Positions 27,677-29,134 of a DNA stretch of 29,134 nucleotides are shown here, piece after piece. The notes beneath the pieces were generated by a model. The model did no database searches and was not told the origin of the DNA. It saw only the letters and a program-made list of their open reading frames with translations. A program made the position numbers and the translations under genes. This DNA comes from a virus, in the IMG/VR virus record IMGVR_UViG_3300005511_000051, positions 1-29,134 of that record, one strand, 5' to 3'. Each line of letters opens with the position of its first letter. The stretch's first letter is position 1.

Positions 27677-29134
27677 TTACCCTTGGCGCGTGGGATTTGT
27701 CTGCGAAGCCTGCGAGGCTCGCTGCTGTGCCGTGATGACGTGGCCGGCTACCTTGGCCTCCGCGTCCGTCGCAATCTTCATGCGATCGGTCTGGATATCG
27801 CCCTCGACCTGCATGCGCTTGGTTTCGGCGTTGAACTGGTCAACGGATTTATCAGCCTTCAGCGCCTCGACTTCCTGCGTGAGCTGTTGAATGGCCTGCT
27901 GGCCCTGCTCGATCATCTGCTGCACTTCAGGCGGCAAGCCCTTCTGCTGATTTGCAGGGTTCATCGCCTCGAAACGCTTGGCGATCTCATCAGCACCGGG
28001 CCAATCGAAGTTCTTCGCCATGATGTCTGCAATGAACGGTGCTGCCTGCGGGAATGCCCTGACAAGCTCCGTCATCTGTGTTGCCGCTTCTTCGCGACGG
28101 GTCGTGAACGACGGACCAGACGAGACAACCAGGTCATACTTGCCGGCCGTCAGGTCGTGGATAGCCAAAAGCACTTCGCCCTGGTCATCCTTCAACGGCT
28201 GGCCGTCTGGGCCGATCTGCTCTGCAGGCTCCTGCCCGTTGACCTTCACGGCCTGCTGGCTGCCGTCCTCACCTACCACGCGAACGATGCGCTCTCCCGA
28301 ATACACATGCGGGATAAGCTCCAGCAGAATGCGGCCGGTATGGCGGATGGCGCGGGAAAGGTTGTCGATGAAGTGGAATGTCGCAACGTCGCCCTCGCGC
28401 TGACGGGCCATGATGGCCTTGCCGCTGGTCTCGTTCGAACGGGCGCCGAGCGAGGCATCGTAAATGCCGATGATTGCCTTCATATCGTCGGAGGCGTTCA
28501 ACGCTTCCTGAAGCGATCCAGCAGCGGGACCAACGTCGAGCGGCTGGCGAGTAGGTGGCTCTCGATCGTATTCAAGATAGGCGTGACTGTCCGTGTTTGC
28601 CGTCGCCCAGCGCGATGCATCGCTATCGAACGTGCCCTTGGGACCAATCCACGGCACACGCGGCGCCAGCGCAACAAGCTCCGTCGCCGTCGTGCGCCAA
28701 TAGTTGTACATCCGCTGTGCGTCGATCGCGTTGTGAATGAGGCTGCGGAAATAGCGCTTGCCCTCGACCACGATCTCATCCCCATAAACCGGGACAATCG
28801 GGATGTAGCAGCCGGGGAAGTCGTTCACCTCCAGCACGTCAGCGCCGGTCATAATGATCTGGCGCACCTTGTAGGACTTGGTGGCGCGCTCACCGACGAT
28901 CTCGATCGCGCCAGCCTCAGCCAGGACAGCCAATTCAGGATCGGCCTCGAAATCCTCGCGGGCGATGACCGCGCCATTCGAGAGCTTGACAATCTCCTTC
29001 TCGACCTGCTCGCGCGTCCACCATTCGGCAATCATGACCGTTTCGTCATCGAGCCAGTCATCGGCATTCGACCAGGCGTCGTTGTCGAAGTCTACGCAGA
29101 CAGGTTCGCCGCCCTTGTTCTTCTTCTTCTTGTA
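27677..29134 (-). CDS. Portal protein, P22-like (5' end outside the window)
   Basis: The frame stays open to the window edge at 29134, so 485 residues of the portal's C-terminal part are visible. An ATG at 29035 is internal: the codons before it (KGGEPVCVDFDNDAW, DDWLDDETV) continue the protein. Portal signatures include FRSLIHNAIDAQRMYNYWRT, VPWIGPKGTFDSD, ALNASDDMKAIIGIYDASLG and a conserved SGKAIMARQREGDVATFHF. The C-terminal region is Gln-rich and helical (QMIEQGQQAIQQLTQEVEAL), fitting the barrel helix. It forms the dodecameric ring through which DNA is packaged. The terminase genes should lie just upstream, beyond the window. Confidence 0.9.
   Translation of the reverse strand, partial: YKKKKNKGGEPVCVDFDNDAWSNADDWLDDETVMIAEWWTREQVEKEIVKLSNGAVIAREDFEADPELAVLAEAGAIEIVGERATKSYKVRQIIMTGADVLEVNDFPGCYIPIVPVYGDEIVVEGKRYFRSLIHNAIDAQRMYNYWRTTATELVALAPRVPWIGPKGTFDSDASRWATANTDSHAYLEYDREPPTRQPLDVGPAAGSLQEALNASDDMKAIIGIYDASLGARSNETSGKAIMARQREGDVATFHFIDNLSRAIRHTGRILLELIPHVYSGERIVRVVGEDGSQQAVKVNGQEPAEQIGPDGQPLKDDQGEVLLAIHDLTAGKYDLVVSSGPSFTTRREEAATQMTELVRAFPQAAPFIADIMAKNFDWPGADEIAKRFEAMNPANQQKGLPPEVQQMIEQGQQAIQQLTQEVEALKADKSVDQFNAETKRMQVEGDIQTDRMKIATDAEAKVAGHVITAQQRASQASQTNPTRQG

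Noticed and set aside
1-29134. CRISPR arrays, tRNA genes, insertion sequences and toxin-antitoxin pairs
   Set aside because: No regularly spaced repeats, complete cloverleaf, transposase or recognisable toxin-antitoxin pair was seen in reading both strands.

Overview
The window is temperate tailed-phage DNA, either a phage genome or a prophage, with no recognisable bacterial chromosome genes. It carries a P22-like (short-tailed, podovirus) virion gene order together with a tyrosine integrase. The moderately high GC content, the codon use and the kind of small accessory proteins suggest an alphaproteobacterial host, most likely in the Rhizobiales. That host call is inference; no ribosomal RNA, tRNA or host gene is present to fix it.

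Left part, + strand (1-7420): a tightly packed early operon of about 18 genes, most joined by ATGA, TGATG or TAATG overlaps. It begins inside an unidentified gene. It carries a recombination and DNA-metabolism module (DEDD-type 3'-5' exonuclease, putative single-strand annealing protein, single-stranded DNA-binding protein), three HNH or homing-type nucleases, several tiny membrane proteins or lipoproteins and hypothetical proteins. It ends with the integrase. Repeated CCCGCACC elements lie in and just after the integrase gene and may belong to attP.

Accessory island, + strand (7564-8904): a GIY-YIG-like (T5orf172/Mug113-type) protein and a class I SAM methyltransferase. Both look AT-richer than the neighbouring early and virion genes, and they sit between integrase and the late genes.

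Late region, - strand (29134 down to 9027): in order of transcription these are portal (cut by the window edge), scaffold, P22-type coat, small head protein, glycosyltransferase, a short duplicate of the gp10-like N-terminus, gp4-like head-tail adaptor, gp10-like tail hub, a small beta-rich virion protein, a GNAT-like protein, three presumed DNA-ejection or internal virion proteins, a SleB-like virion peptidoglycan hydrolase, a fibre protein, a right-handed beta-helix tailspike, a GH24 endolysin, an overlapping spanin pair, small membrane proteins (holin candidates) and a ConA-like lectin protein. A hairpin terminator follows the coat gene. Two + strand genes interrupt the late block: an HNH-AP2 homing endonuclease with its own promoter, and a tiny TTG-start membrane protein.

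The terminase genes, lysogeny repressor and replication genes are not visible and probably lie outside the window. Because phage genes lie on both sides of the integrase, the arrangement fits a circularised or virion genome with an intact attP better than a prophage split next to int.
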